A stretch of 64,000 nt of DNA from Paractinoplanes deccanensis. GTDB taxonomy: Bacteria; Actinomycetota; Actinomycetes; Mycobacteriales; Micromonosporaceae. The notes under the pieces were generated by a model. The model searched no databases, was not told the origin of the DNA, and saw nothing but the letters and a program-made list of their open reading frames with translations. Within the stretch, counting starts at the first letter, position 1; every line of letters begins with the position of its first letter. The position numbers were made by a program, and so were the translations under genes. Shown in pieces: positions 19,049 to 27,816 of this stretch. The stretch is taken from NCBI RefSeq assembly GCF_016862115.1, contig NZ_BOMI01000117.1:1-64000 (forward strand). The letters run 5' to 3'.

Positions 19049-19933
19049 ATGACCAAGAACATTTTCGTCAGCGGGGCCTCCAGCGGCTTCGGCCTGATGA
19101 TCTCGCGAGCCCTCGCGGACGCCGGTCACACGGTGTTCGCCGGCATCCGGGACATCGGCGGGCACAACACCCGGGCGGCGGCCGAGGCCGCCGAGTACGC
19201 CGCGGCGCGCGGCGTGGACCTGCGCGTCGTCGAGCTGGACGTCACCTCCGAGGAGTCGGTCCGGCAGGCCGCGAGCGAGGCCGGCACCCCGGACGTCCTC
19301 GTGCACAACGTGGGCCACATGGTGGTCGGGCCGGCCGAGGCGTTCACGGCCGAGCAGCTGGCCGACCTGTACGACACCAACGTGCTCGGCGCGCACCGGC
19401 TCAACCGGGCGCTGCTGCCCGGCATGCGTGACCGGCGGGACGGGCTGCTGGTCTGGATCGGCAGCACCAGCACGCGCGGCGGCACCCCGCCCTATCTCGG
19501 CCCGTACTTCGCGGCGAAGGCCGGGCTGGACGCCCTCGCGGCCACCATGGCTCTCGAGGTGGCACGGTTCGGCATCGAGACGACCATCGTCGTGCCCGGT
19601 TCTTTCACCAAGGGCACAAACCACTACGCCCACGCGGGTCATCCGGCGGACCGGGCGGTGGCAGCCTCGTACGAGGAGCGGTATCCGCACCTGATGGACC
19701 AGATCGGGCAGCGGATGGCCGCGCTCGAGCCCGCCGACGCCGACCCGGCACAGATCGCGCGGATCGTCGCCGACGTCGTCGCGACGGAGAAGGGCAAGCG
19801 CCCGTTCCGCGTCCACTACGACCCGAACGACGACGGGGCGGTCGTGGTCAACGCCGTCGCCGATCGCGTCCGCACCGAGTTCCTCGACCGACTGGGGCTC
19901 GCCGAGCTCCTCCACCCCACGAAGGAGAACTGA
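19049..19933 (+). CDS. Short-chain dehydrogenase/reductase
   Basis: 294 residues from ATG 19049. A Rossmann motif SGASSGFG occurs at residues 8-15, an NVGH motif near 90 replaces the usual NAG, and the catalytic Tyr153 and Lys157 lie in PYFAAKAG. A Ser upstream (IGSTSTRGG) completes the triad. It is an NAD(P)-dependent classical SDR in the cytoplasm. It is followed after one base by a second SDR gene, suggesting an operon working on the same or consecutive carbonyl/alcohol substrates. The 190 bases before it are non-coding and hold the promoter region shared with the divergent molybdoenzyme gene. Confidence 0.8.
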   Translation: MTKNIFVSGASSGFGLMISRALADAGHTVFAGIRDIGGHNTRAAAEAAEYAAARGVDLRVVELDVTSEESVRQAASEAGTPDVLVHNVGHMVVGPAEAFTAEQLADLYDTNVLGAHRLNRALLPGMRDRRDGLLVWIGSTSTRGGTPPYLGPYFAAKAGLDALAATMALEVARFGIETTIVVPGSFTKGTNHYAHAGHPADRAVAASYEERYPHLMDQIGQRMAALEPADADPAQIARIVADVVATEKGKRPFRVHYDPNDDGAVVVNAVADRVRTEFLDRLGLAELLHPTKEN

Positions 19934-19934
19934 C

Positions 19935-20696
19935 ATGACCGGAAAGCTCAACGGCAAGGTCGCCATCGTCGCCGGCGGCAGCGCCAACATCGGCCGGCTC
20001 TTCGCCGAGGCCCTGGCCGACGACGGCGCCGACGTGATGGTCCACTACAACAGCCCCGGCCGCGCGGGGGAGGCCGAGACCGTCGTCAAGGACCTCGAGT
20101 CCCGGGGCGTCCGCGCCGCCGCGCACCAGGCCGACCTGACCGGCACGGCGGCGATCACGGCGCTGGTCGACGACACCATCGCGCAGTTCGGCAAGTGGGA
20201 CATCCTGGTCAACACGGCCGGCCTGATCATCCGCAAGCCGCTCGCCGAGACCAGCGAGGACGAGTACGACCGCTCCTTCGCCATCAACGCGAAGATCCCG
20301 TACTTCTTCATGAAGGAGGCGTACGGGAAGATGGCCGACAACGGCCGCATCGTCAACATCGTGACCACCCAGGTGGCCGTCACGGCGGCGACCTACTCGG
20401 CGTACGCGGGCAGCAAGGCCCCGGTCGAGCACTTCACCAAGGCGTTCGCCAAGGAGATCGGCCCCCGCGGCGTGACCGTCAACTGCATCGCGCCCGGCCC
20501 GCAGAAGACCAGCTTCTTCTACAACGCCGAGACCCCCGAGACGATCGCCTGGCTCAGCGGCATGACCATCAGCGGCGACCTCGGCGACCCGGCCGACGTC
20601 GTGCCGGTGATGCGCTTCCTGGTCGCCCCGGAGACCCGCTGGGTCACCGCGCAGACCGTCTACGTCAACGGCGGCATGATCTCCCCGATCAACTGA
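19935..20696 (+). CDS. Short-chain dehydrogenase/reductase (FabG-like)
   Basis: 253 residues from ATG 19935 with GAAGGAG a few bases upstream. GGSANIG at residues 14-20 is the cofactor loop (canonical GxxxGxG with an Asn), NTAGL follows near 95, and Tyr157-x3-Lys161 in YAGSKAPVEHF is the catalytic pair. The C-terminal VTAQTVYVNGGM is the usual SDR ending. It resembles 3-oxoacyl-ACP reductase-like SDRs acting on small alcohols or ketones with NADP(H). It is cotranscribed with the upstream SDR and followed by a strong hairpin. Confidence 0.82.
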   Translation: MTGKLNGKVAIVAGGSANIGRLFAEALADDGADVMVHYNSPGRAGEAETVVKDLESRGVRAAAHQADLTGTAAITALVDDTIAQFGKWDILVNTAGLIIRKPLAETSEDEYDRSFAINAKIPYFFMKEAYGKMADNGRIVNIVTTQVAVTAATYSAYAGSKAPVEHFTKAFAKEIGPRGVTVNCIAPGPQKTSFFYNAETPETIAWLSGMTISGDLGDPADVVPVMRFLVAPETRWVTAQTVYVNGGMISPIN

Positions 20697-20702
20697 CCCG
20701 GG

Positions 20703-20738
20703 GCCACAGGGCGGCGCGGGCCGGCGTCGCCCTGTGGC
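20703..20738 (+). terminator. Strong hairpin terminator
   Basis: GCCACAGGGCG and CGCCCTGTGGC are perfect 11-bp arms around a 14-base loop, 6 bases after the SDR stop. It separates the SDR operon from the next hypothetical gene. Confidence 0.65.
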
Positions 20739-20753
20739 GCTAGGGTGCCGGCC

Positions 20754-21143
20754 ATGGGACTCCACTGTGGTTACATCGCCGCGACGGCCGAACCGGCGCA
20801 ACTGCTGGCACAGCTGTCGCGGCACGCGGGCGCCCTCGTGCCCGGCGCCCAGGTGGAGAGCGCCGACGACGCGGTCCTCGGCCGCTTCGACCTGCTGCTC
20901 GGCGGCGGCGACGGCCGGGCCTTCGCGGTCGACACGTCGATGCTGCTGTCCGACAGCCCCGACATGATCGTCGCCCTGTCCGCCGAGCTCGGCACGGTGG
21001 TCGCCTTCGATGCCACCCGCTTCCCGGCGAGCGGCGCGATCGGCGCCATCCGCCGCGAACACTACGAAAAGCACAAACGCCCCGACGACGCCTGGCTCAG
21101 CGAGATGACCGCCGCCGAGGCCCGGCCTTCCCGCCGGCCGTGA
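20754..21143 (+). CDS. Hypothetical protein
   Basis: 129 residues from ATG 20754; a GTG at 20745 is an alternative. No recognised domain. The sequence has an acidic, alanine-rich N-terminal half (LLAQLSRHAGALVPGA), a GGGDGRAFAVD turn and a C-terminal IRREHYEKHKRPDDAWLSEM segment with alternating charge; it looks soluble and cytosolic. It follows the SDR terminator and is 18 bases ahead of the DUF402 gene, so the two may be cotranscribed. Confidence 0.55.
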   Translation: MGLHCGYIAATAEPAQLLAQLSRHAGALVPGAQVESADDAVLGRFDLLLGGGDGRAFAVDTSMLLSDSPDMIVALSAELGTVVAFDATRFPASGAIGAIRREHYEKHKRPDDAWLSEMTAAEARPSRRP

Positions 21144-21161
21144 CCTTCGGAGGATGCTTCG

Positions 21162-21764
21162 ATGGATTCGGTGTTGCTGCGCTATCGGTATCACGACGGC
21201 GCCCCGCAGGCCGCATTCCCCATGCGGGTCGTCGAGGACGACGGGGAGCGGGTGGTGGCCTGGCTCGCGCCGGAGACCGAGATCATGTACTGGGCTTTGC
21301 CCGACGGTGGCGATCCGCGGAGCCTTCCGCTCGAGGCGAGGTTCTCGGCTCCGCTGACCACCGCGCGGCGCAGGTGGCAAGGCGGCGGGGTGTTGCGCGT
21401 CGTTCCGCTCGGCGCGCCGTTCCAGGTGGTGCATTTCTGGGAGGCGAACGGTGACTTCGCGGGCTGGTACGTCAACCTGGAAGCCCCGAAGCGCCGCGCC
21501 GGCGACCGAATCGATTCCGTCGACTGGCACCTGGACCTGTGGATCAGTCCCGACCGCGAGCCCACGTGGAAGGACATCGACGAGGCGGAGGCCGCCCTCG
21601 CCGCGGGCCACCTGACCCCCGGCGAGTTGGCCCTGGCCTGGCGGCAAGGCAACGACATCATCGACGGCCTTGCCGGCTGGCCCGCCCTCGTCGGCGACTG
21701 GCGCTCCTTCGCCCCGCCGGTGGAGTGGGGGCCCTTGGCCTTGCCTCCGGACTGGGCGTCGTAG
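21162..21764 (+). CDS. DUF402 domain protein, probable nucleoside diphosphatase-like
   Basis: 200 residues from ATG 21162, with GGAGG upstream. The DUF402 core has WYVNLEAP near residues 106-113 followed by the acidic segment DWHLDLWISPDREPTWKDID near 126-145, whose Asp and Lys residues form the metal and phosphate site in Ntdp and FomD-type hydrolases. A trailing helix-rich part ends in ALPPDWAS. Known members hydrolyse nucleoside di/triphosphates or CMP-phosphonate intermediates with Mn or Mg. The particular substrate here is unknown and there is no fosfomycin-type cluster around it. Confidence 0.72.
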   Translation: MDSVLLRYRYHDGAPQAAFPMRVVEDDGERVVAWLAPETEIMYWALPDGGDPRSLPLEARFSAPLTTARRRWQGGGVLRVVPLGAPFQVVHFWEANGDFAGWYVNLEAPKRRAGDRIDSVDWHLDLWISPDREPTWKDIDEAEAALAAGHLTPGELALAWRQGNDIIDGLAGWPALVGDWRSFAPPVEWGPLALPPDWAS

Positions 21765-21802
21765 CGTGCGCCGCCGGTCGTGCGGGATCTCGCCGGGAGG
21801 GG

Positions 21803-22180
21803 TCAGTCCAGGTCGACGATCTCGCGGCCGAGCGGCCAGAACGCGGCCGGGACCAGTTTGAAGTTGGCGATGCCGAACGGGATGCCGATGATGGTGACGC
21901 ACTGGGCGATGCCGGCGGCGATGTGGCTCAGGGCCAGCCACCAGCCGGCGACGACCACCCAGAGCACGTTCGCGATGCCCGAGGCCACCCCGGCGTCCGG
22001 GCGGCTGACGATCGTGCGCCCGAACGGCCAGAGCGAGTAGACGGCGAGCCGCAGTGCGGCCACCCCGAACGGGATCGTGATGATCAGGGCGAAGCAGATC
22101 AGCGCCGCGATCCCGTACGCGATGGCCAGCACGAAGCCGCTGCCGAAGACGAACCAGAGGATGTTGAGGATCAGTCGCAC
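21803..22180 (-). CDS. YccF-domain membrane protein
   Basis: 125 residues from ATG 22180. Two YccF repeats are visible, each with the pattern TIPFG and GIPFGIANFKL followed by WPFG or WPLG (residues 36-54 and 97-117). Helices at about 5-35 and 65-100 anchor it in the cytoplasmic membrane. The family is widespread and its function is unknown; an internal duplication is evident from the two WPxGR motifs. It is encoded downstream of a chemoreceptor gene but a hairpin separates them. Confidence 0.82.
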   Translation of the reverse strand: MRLILNILWFVFGSGFVLAIAYGIAALICFALIITIPFGVAALRLAVYSLWPFGRTIVSRPDAGVASGIANVLWVVVAGWWLALSHIAAGIAQCVTIIGIPFGIANFKLVPAAFWPLGREIVDLD

Positions 22181-22201
22181 CCCCCGATCATGACCGGGGG
22201 G
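22180..22201 (-). terminator. Hairpin after the chemoreceptor gene
   Basis: CCCCCCG and CGGGGGG are perfect 7-bp arms with an 8-base loop, located between the chemoreceptor stop at 22215 and the YccF start at 22180 on the minus strand. One base overlaps the YccF start codon, so it may also affect YccF translation. Confidence 0.45.
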
Positions 22202-22214
22202 TGCCAGCCCCGCC

Positions 22215-23795
22215 TCACGCGCGGATGGTGAACCTGCTGACGAGTTCCTGAAGCTCGGCCGACATCCGGGTGAGGCGGCCGGCCGCCTGGTGGGCCTCGT
22301 CGACGCCGGCCGTGGTGGCGCGCACCGAGGTGGCGACGTCGCCGATCGTGCCGGCCACCTCGCCGCCGGCGCTGGCGGCCTCGGCGACGCTGCGGCTCAT
22401 CTCGTTCGTCGTGACCGTCTGCTCCTCGACGGCCGAGGCGATCGTCGTCTGGAAGTCGTTGATCTGGGCGATCGTCTCGCTGATCTGCTCGATCGCGGTG
22501 ATCGCGCCGGTGGTGTCGGCCTGGATGGCGGCCACGCGGCGGCTGATGTCCTCGGTCGCCTTCGCGGTCTCCTGCGCCAGGTCCTTCACCTCGGCGGCGA
22601 CCACGGCGAAGCCCTTGCCGCTCTCGCCGGCCCGGGCCGCCTCGATGGTTGCGTTGAGCGCCAGCAGGTTGGTCTGCTCGGCGATCGCCGTGATGGCCTT
22701 GACCACGGTGCCGATCTCGGCCGAGGAGTCGCCGAGCCGGGCCATCGCCGCGCTGGTGGCGGCCGTGATGTCGACCGCCTGGGTGGCGACCTGCGCGGCC
22801 TGGGTGGCGCTCTGGCTGATCTCGCGGATCGACGCGCCCATCTCCTCGGCGCCCGCGGCGACGGTCTGGATGTTCGACGACATGACCTCGGCCGACGCGG
22901 CCACGGCGGCCGCCTGCCGGGCGCCCTCCTGCGAGCTCGCCGAGCTTTCGCTGCTCGTCACGGCGAGCGACGCGGCCGCCTCGTCGAGGGCCTTGGCCTG
23001 CGCCGACAGGTCACCCATGGCGGTGCGCACGGAGGTCGTCGCCCGGCGCAGGCTCTCGGCCATGTGGCCCACCTCGTCGCGCTGGTCGACGTCGGCGTCC
23101 CGGGTGAGGTCGCCCTCGGCCATCGCGTCGAGCACGCCCGAGACCTTCCGCAGCGGCCGCACGATCATCTGGGCCGCGATCAGGGCGAGGGCCGCCGCGA
23201 GCACGACCGAGGCGGCGAAGGCGATCAGCACCTCGGTGCGGGTGCGGTCGACGGTGGCGTCGAAGCTCTCGCCGGCCACGAGCGCGTCGTTGGCCCGGGT
23301 GATCTCTGCCGAGAGCAGCGTCTCGTACGTCTTGCGCAGCTCACGGTTGGCGTTGAGCGCGACGCTGACCGCGGCCTGCCGGTCGGTCTCGTACGTGGTG
23401 AACTCGGTCTCGAGCGCCGCGAACCACGTGTCCGTCGCCGCCTTGATCGCGTCGACGGTGGCCTGCTCGGAGGCGCCGCCCAGGGCGCGCGCGGCCGCGA
23501 GGTCGTCGTCGACCTGCTCCTTGCTGTCGAGCGCCGAGTCCCGGTAGTCGGTGTCCCCGGCGATCAGGTAGCCGCGCTCGTCGTTCGCCGCGGCCTTCGC
23601 GGTCAGCGCGGCGTCGTTCAGATTGGTGATGTACGGGACCGCGCGCTCCAACTCGGCCGCGCGCTCGTTGCGCAGGTCCTCGATGCCCACGAGGCTGAGC
23701 GCCCCGGTGACGACCGTGCCGGCGACGGCCACGCCCGCCACCGAGAGAATCTTCGTGGCGACCTTGCGATCGCGTACCCAGCGTGCTGCCTTCAC
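22215..23795 (-). CDS. Methyl-accepting chemotaxis protein
   Basis: 526 residues from ATG 23795. A first helix at about 16-37, a mostly helical extracellular 4HB-type sensor (about 40-185), a second helix near 190-213, a HAMP domain ([20 protein letters not shown]) and a long coiled-coil signalling domain follow. The conserved hairpin tip [18 protein letters not shown] near residue 395 binds CheA/CheW. It would sense an extracytoplasmic signal and control a chemotaxis-like pathway. No che genes lie in the window, so the partners are elsewhere. The presence of such a receptor fits a zoosporic or motile-spore actinobacterium such as Actinoplanes, which is inference. Confidence 0.9.
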   Translation of the reverse strand: MKAARWVRDRKVATKILSVAGVAVAGTVVTGALSLVGIEDLRNERAAELERAVPYITNLNDAALTAKAAANDERGYLIAGDTDYRDSALDSKEQVDDDLAAARALGGASEQATVDAIKAATDTWFAALETEFTTYETDRQAAVSVALNANRELRKTYETLLSAEITRANDALVAGESFDATVDRTRTEVLIAFAASVVLAAALALIAAQMIVRPLRKVSGVLDAMAEGDLTRDADVDQRDEVGHMAESLRRATTSVRTAMGDLSAQAKALDEAAASLAVTSSESSASSQEGARQAAAVAASAEVMSSNIQTVAAGAEEMGASIREISQSATQAAQVATQAVDITAATSAAMARLGDSSAEIGTVVKAITAIAEQTNLLALNATIEAARAGESGKGFAVVAAEVKDLAQETAKATEDISRRVAAIQADTTGAITAIEQISETIAQINDFQTTIASAVEEQTVTTNEMSRSVAEAASAGGEVAGTIGDVATSVRATTAGVDEAHQAAGRLTRMSAELQELVSRFTIRA

Positions 23796-23865
23796 CGCGT
23801 CCTGCCCCTTGCTCGTCCTGGCTGTGCGGCCTTCCTATCGACGGCGGGGGCGGAAACTTCAGACT

Positions 23866-24636
23866 TCAAGCTTCAACGAATCTGCGGAGCTTCGCCAGGG
23901 CCCGGGTGCGCAGCCGTGAGACGTGCATCTGGGAGATGCCCTCCAGCTCGGCGATCTGGCGCTGGGTGAGGTTGCCGTAGAAGTCGCGGGCCAGGATGCG
24001 CTGCTCGCGCTCGTCGAGGGTGGCCAGCGCGGGGCCGAGCATCAGGCGCAGCTCGACCAGGGCATATCCGTGCTCCTCGACGCCGAGGGTGGAGGAGAGG
24101 TCGAGCTCGCCGTCCGGGCCGGTGGGCGTGGAGAGGCTCGCCGCGGTGTAGGCGCTCGCGCCCTCCATCCCCTCGATCACCTCCTCCTCGCCGATCTGGA
24201 GGTCGGCGGCCAGGTCGGCCACGGTCGGGCGGCGGCCCAGCCGGTGGGTCAGGTCGTTGTCGGCCTCGGCGATGGCCGAGCGCAGCTCCTGGAGCCGGCG
24301 CGGCACCCGTACGGACCAGGTCCGGTCCCGGAAGTGCCGCTTGAGCTCGCCGACGATGGTGGGCACGGCGAAGGTGGTGAACTCGACGCCGCGCTCCCCG
24401 TCGTAGCGGTCCACGGCCTTGACCAGGCCGAGCGCGGCCACCTGGAGCAGGTCCTCGGCCGGCTCGCCGCGCCCGATGTAGCGGTAGGCGAGGTGCCGGG
24501 CGAGCGACAGCCACGCCTCGATGGCCCGCTGCCGCAGCGCCGGATAGGCCGGATGGCGCGTGGACAGGCGCGCCACCGCGGCGACGAGGGCGCGGGCATC
24601 GGGGTCGAAGGCCGGCGGGGCGGTGACGGCGGTCAT
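23866..24636 (-). CDS. SigB/SigF/SigG-type sigma factor
   Basis: 256 residues from ATG 24636, overlapping the upstream gene's stop (ATGA). Region 2 (AEDLLQVAALGLVKAVDRYD then FTTFAVPTIVGELKRHFRD), region 3 (LTHRLGRRPTVADLAADLQI) and region 4 with the HTH LTQRQIAELEGISQMHVSRL are complete. This is a group 3 stress/sporulation sigma factor of RNA polymerase. It lacks an adjacent anti-sigma gene, unusual for the group, and instead is coupled to a GH15 glycosidase gene. A partner-switching control elsewhere in the genome is likely from family knowledge. Confidence 0.88.
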   Translation of the reverse strand: MTAVTAPPAFDPDARALVAAVARLSTRHPAYPALRQRAIEAWLSLARHLAYRYIGRGEPAEDLLQVAALGLVKAVDRYDGERGVEFTTFAVPTIVGELKRHFRDRTWSVRVPRRLQELRSAIAEADNDLTHRLGRRPTVADLAADLQIGEEEVIEGMEGASAYTAASLSTPTGPDGELDLSSTLGVEEHGYALVELRLMLGPALATLDEREQRILARDFYGNLTQRQIAELEGISQMHVSRLRTRALAKLRRFVEA

Positions 24637-26498
24637 CGAGCCGCCACGACGGTGTGCCGGCGGGCCGCGGCCCGCGGATGCCGGTCGAGCTCCCGGTCGA
24701 GCGTCACCGCCGCGTCGATCAGGGCCAGGTGGGTGAAGGCCTGCGGGAAGTTGCCCAGCTGCTCGCCGGTGAGCCCGATCTCCTCGGAGAACAGGCCGAG
24801 GTGGTTGGCGTAGGTGAGCATCTTCTCGAAGGTGAGCCGGGCCCGGTCCAGCTCGCCGGCGGCGGCCAGCGCCGAGACGTAGGCGAACGTGCACAGCGAG
24901 AACGTGCCCTCCGAGCCGCGCAGCCCGTCCGGGGACGCCGCCGGGTCGTACCGGTAGACCAGGCTGTCGGTGACCAGCTCCTTCTCCATGGCGCGCAGGG
25001 TGGAGGCCCACATCGGGTCGGCCGGGGTGATGAAGCCGACCGTGGGCATGCGCAGCAGCGACGAGTCGAGCACCTCGGTGTCGTAGTGCTGCCGGAACGC
25101 CTGCCGCGCGGTGCTCCAGCCGCGGGTCATGATCTCGGTGTAGAGGGCGTCGCGTTCCCGGCGCCAGGTCTCCAGCGGGGCGGGCCGGCCGTGCTCGGCG
25201 GCCATCCGCAGGGCGCGGTCGAGGGCCACCCAGCACATCAGCCTGCCGTACGTGAAGTTCTGGCGCCCGCCGCGCGTCTCCCAGATGCCCTCCTCGGGCT
25301 GCGACCAGTTCGCCGCGACCCAGTCGGCCAGGTCGCGGATCGCCAGCCAGCCCTGGTGCCCGGGGGCGAGGCCGTGCCGCCCGGCCACGTACAGGCTGTC
25401 CATCGCCTCGCCGTAGATGTCGAGCTGGAGCTGACCGGCCGCGCCGTTGCCGATGCGCACCGGCGCCGAGCCCCGGTAGCCGCTCCAGTGCGGCAGGATC
25501 TCCTCGGTGAGGTCGCTGGACCCGTCGACCCGGTACATGATCTGCAGCGGGCCGCCGCCGTCCTTGCCGTCCTGCTCGTCGACCCGGTCGCGCAGCCAGC
25601 GGCCGAGCGCCAGCGCCTCGTCGGTGAAGCCGAGCGAGAGCAGCGAGTAGACCGAGAACGAGGCGTCGCGGACCCACGTGTAGCGGTAGTCCCAGTTGCG
25701 CTCGCCGCCGATCTGCTCGGGCAGCGCCGCGGTGGGCGCGGCGATCAGGGCGCCCGTGGGGGCGTACGTCATGAGCTTGAGCGTGATCGCCGAGCGGTTG
25801 ACCATCTCGCGCCAGCGGCCCGCGTAGGTGCAGCGGCCCAGCCACGACTCCCAGAAGTCGACCGTCTCGTCGAACAGCCGCAGCGCCTCGGCCACCGGGA
25901 CCGCGCTCACCGGCCCGGCCGCGCCGGTCTCCAGCAGCAGGCCGCGGGCCTCGCCGGCGCGCAGCCGCAGCTCGGCGTGGACGTCGCCCTCGCCGTCGAC
26001 GCCGGTGGCGGCGCGTGCGTCGCCGGGCTCGCGGATCAGCCGGACGGTCAGCACGCTGCGGGCGCCCTGGAAGACCACGCCGTCCTCGGCGAGGTGGGTC
26101 TCGAACGGCTCGCGGGCGTAGTCGAAGCGCGGGGCCACCCGTACCGAGAAGGTCATCTCGCCCCGGACGCAGCGGACCAGCCGCACCAGGCGGTGCCGGT
26201 CGTGGTGGCCGTCGATCGGCATGAAGTCGACGACCTCGCCGACGCCGGCCTCGGTCATGAACCGGGTGATCAGCACGGCGGTGTCGGGCAGGTAGAGCTG
26301 TTTGGCGGTGTAGCCGGCGGTCGCCGGGTGCGTGGCGAGCCGGCCGCCGCGTACGGGATCGAGCAGCGCGCCGAAGACGCTGGGTGAGTCGAAGCGCGGT
26401 GCGCAGAACCAGTCGAGGGTCCCGTCGGTGGCGATGAGAGCCGCCGTCCGGAGGTCGCCGATCAGGCCGTGGTCGGCGATGAGCGGGTGGTCTTGCAT
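24633..26498 (-). CDS. Glycoside hydrolase family 15 enzyme (trehalase/glucoamylase-like)
   Basis: 621 residues from ATG 26498. The start HPLIADHGLIGDLRTAALIA and TDGTLDWFCAPRFDSPSVFG is typical of bacterial GH15 proteins with an N-terminal beta-sandwich domain. The (alpha/alpha)6 barrel carries WDYRYTWVRDASF, and a later EEGIWETRGG region holds the likely catalytic acid, with EGTFSLCTFAYVSAL near the end. There is no signal peptide, so it acts in the cytoplasm on trehalose or malto-oligosaccharides. Many actinobacterial members are trehalases. The gene is directly coupled to the sigma factor gene, linking storage-sugar use with stress or spore control, which is inference. Confidence 0.85.
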   Translation of the reverse strand: MQDHPLIADHGLIGDLRTAALIATDGTLDWFCAPRFDSPSVFGALLDPVRGGRLATHPATAGYTAKQLYLPDTAVLITRFMTEAGVGEVVDFMPIDGHHDRHRLVRLVRCVRGEMTFSVRVAPRFDYAREPFETHLAEDGVVFQGARSVLTVRLIREPGDARAATGVDGEGDVHAELRLRAGEARGLLLETGAAGPVSAVPVAEALRLFDETVDFWESWLGRCTYAGRWREMVNRSAITLKLMTYAPTGALIAAPTAALPEQIGGERNWDYRYTWVRDASFSVYSLLSLGFTDEALALGRWLRDRVDEQDGKDGGGPLQIMYRVDGSSDLTEEILPHWSGYRGSAPVRIGNGAAGQLQLDIYGEAMDSLYVAGRHGLAPGHQGWLAIRDLADWVAANWSQPEEGIWETRGGRQNFTYGRLMCWVALDRALRMAAEHGRPAPLETWRRERDALYTEIMTRGWSTARQAFRQHYDTEVLDSSLLRMPTVGFITPADPMWASTLRAMEKELVTDSLVYRYDPAASPDGLRGSEGTFSLCTFAYVSALAAAGELDRARLTFEKMLTYANHLGLFSEEIGLTGEQLGNFPQAFTHLALIDAAVTLDRELDRHPRAAARRHTVVAAR

Positions 26499-26589
26499 AA
26501 CGGCAGCATGCGGCGTTTTCGGCCGGGTTTCCTCATGCGCCAGGGGTGAAGCGCGGCCGGCACATTGACGGACTCCTTTGATCCCCCTA

Positions 26590-26604
26590 AGTTTCGAGGG
26601 AACT
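26590..26604. promoter_or_regulatory. Possible operator upstream of the xylanase gene
   Basis: AGTTTCGAGGGAACT is an imperfect palindrome (arms AGTTTC/GGAACT, one mismatch), AT-richer than its surroundings, 70 bases before the xylanase start in the 176-bp divergent region with the GH15 gene. A second AAGTTAC lies 8 bases on. LacI-type repressors commonly control such genes. Confidence 0.3.
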
Positions 26605-26674
26605 CCGGAAGTTACGGGCGCGCGTGATCGCCACCGATCGCGCCCGGGCCGCCGGCACATACAAAGGAGTCGCT

Positions 26675-27763
26675 GTGAGAAAGGCACTGATCGTCCTCGT
26701 CGCGCTTCCCCTGCTTGCCCTCGGTGCACAACCGGCCGTGGCGCACGGTCACGGCGACGGGAAGACCCTGCGGCAGGCCGCGCCCCGAGACTTGCGGATC
26801 GGTTCCGCGGTCGCGGGCGGCGGGCACCACGTCGACCAGCCCTATCCCGATCCGTTCACCTACGACCGGCCGTACCGGAAGGTCCTGGCCCGGGAGTTCA
26901 ATTCGGTCTCGCCCGAGAACCAGATGAAATGGGAGTTCATCCACCCGGAGCGCAACCGGTACAACTTCGGCCCGGCCGACGCGATCGTGCGCTTCGCCCG
27001 CGAGAACGGCCAGGTCGTGCGCGGGCACACCCTGCTGTGGCACAGCCAGAACCCGGCGTGGCTCAACGAGGGCACGTTCACCAAGGCCGAACTGCGCTCG
27101 ATCCTCAAGAGCCACATCTTCACCGTCGTCGGCCACTACCGCGGCAAGATCCAGCAGTGGGACGTCGCCAACGAGATCTTCAACGAGAACGGCGAGTACC
27201 GCCAGGAGAACATCTTCATCCGTGAGCTCGGGCCGGGGATCGTCGCCGACGCGTTCCGCTGGGCGCACCAGGCCGACCCCAGGGCGCAGCTCTTCCTCAA
27301 CGACTACGGCGTCGAGTGGCCGGGCGTGAAGGTCGACGCCTACGAGGCGCTGGCCAAGCAGCTGCTCGCCGACCGCGTGCCGCTGCACGGCTTCGCCTCC
27401 CAGGCGCACCTGAGCATGCGGTACGGCGCGCCCGACCAGCTGGCGAGCGTGCTCCAGCGCTTCGACGACCTCGGCCTGCACACCGCGATCACCGAGCTCG
27501 ACGTGCGCATGGACCTGCCCGAGGGCGGCGTGCCGACCGCCGAGCAGCTGGCCACCCAGGCCACCTACTACAAGACGGTGCTCGACGCGTGCCTCGCCGT
27601 GGACGGCTGCAACTCGTTCACGATCTGGGGCTTCACCGACAAGTACTCGTGGGTGCCCGTCTTCTTCCCGTCCGAGGGCGCCGCGACGGTGATGTGGGAC
27701 GACTTCGCCAAGAAGCCGGCCTACTACGCGCTGCGCGACACGCTGAAGGCCGCGCGCCGCTGA
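26675..27763 (+). CDS. Secreted endo-1,4-beta-xylanase, GH10
   Basis: 362 residues from GTG 26675, preceded by AAAGGAG. A Sec signal peptide (VRKALIVLVALPLLALGAQ, cleavage after AVA near residue 25) is followed by a single GH10 TIM barrel. The acid/base Glu lies in WDVANEIFNE (about 167) and the nucleophile Glu in TAITELDVRM (about 274); WHSQNPAW and NSFTIWGFTDKYSW line the active site. It would cleave xylan backbones outside the cell. There is no carbohydrate-binding module or linker, so it is a minimal xylanase. A strong hairpin follows. Confidence 0.92.
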   Translation: MRKALIVLVALPLLALGAQPAVAHGHGDGKTLRQAAPRDLRIGSAVAGGGHHVDQPYPDPFTYDRPYRKVLAREFNSVSPENQMKWEFIHPERNRYNFGPADAIVRFARENGQVVRGHTLLWHSQNPAWLNEGTFTKAELRSILKSHIFTVVGHYRGKIQQWDVANEIFNENGEYRQENIFIRELGPGIVADAFRWAHQADPRAQLFLNDYGVEWPGVKVDAYEALAKQLLADRVPLHGFASQAHLSMRYGAPDQLASVLQRFDDLGLHTAITELDVRMDLPEGGVPTAEQLATQATYYKTVLDACLAVDGCNSFTIWGFTDKYSWVPVFFPSEGAATVMWDDFAKKPAYYALRDTLKAARR

Positions 27764-27769
27764 GAGCGG

Positions 27770-27803
27770 ACCGCCGCCCGGGTCCGCCATCCCGGGCGGC
27801 GGT
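27770..27803. terminator. Strong hairpin between convergent genes
   Basis: ACCGCCGCCCGGG and CCCGGGCGGCGGT are perfect 13-bp arms around an 8-base loop, 6 bases after the xylanase stop, with the convergent alkylsulfatase gene ending 13 bases further. Probably bidirectional. Confidence 0.75.
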
Positions 27804-27816
27804 TCTCCCGCACCGC

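Noticed and set aside
15442-19431. A very long plus-strand open frame of more than 1300 codons opposite the aldo/keto reductase and molybdoenzyme genes
   Set aside because: Its translation is a low-complexity Arg/Gly/Ala/His product without domains, while the minus strand encodes complete recognised enzymes. Long antisense frames are normal at this GC content.
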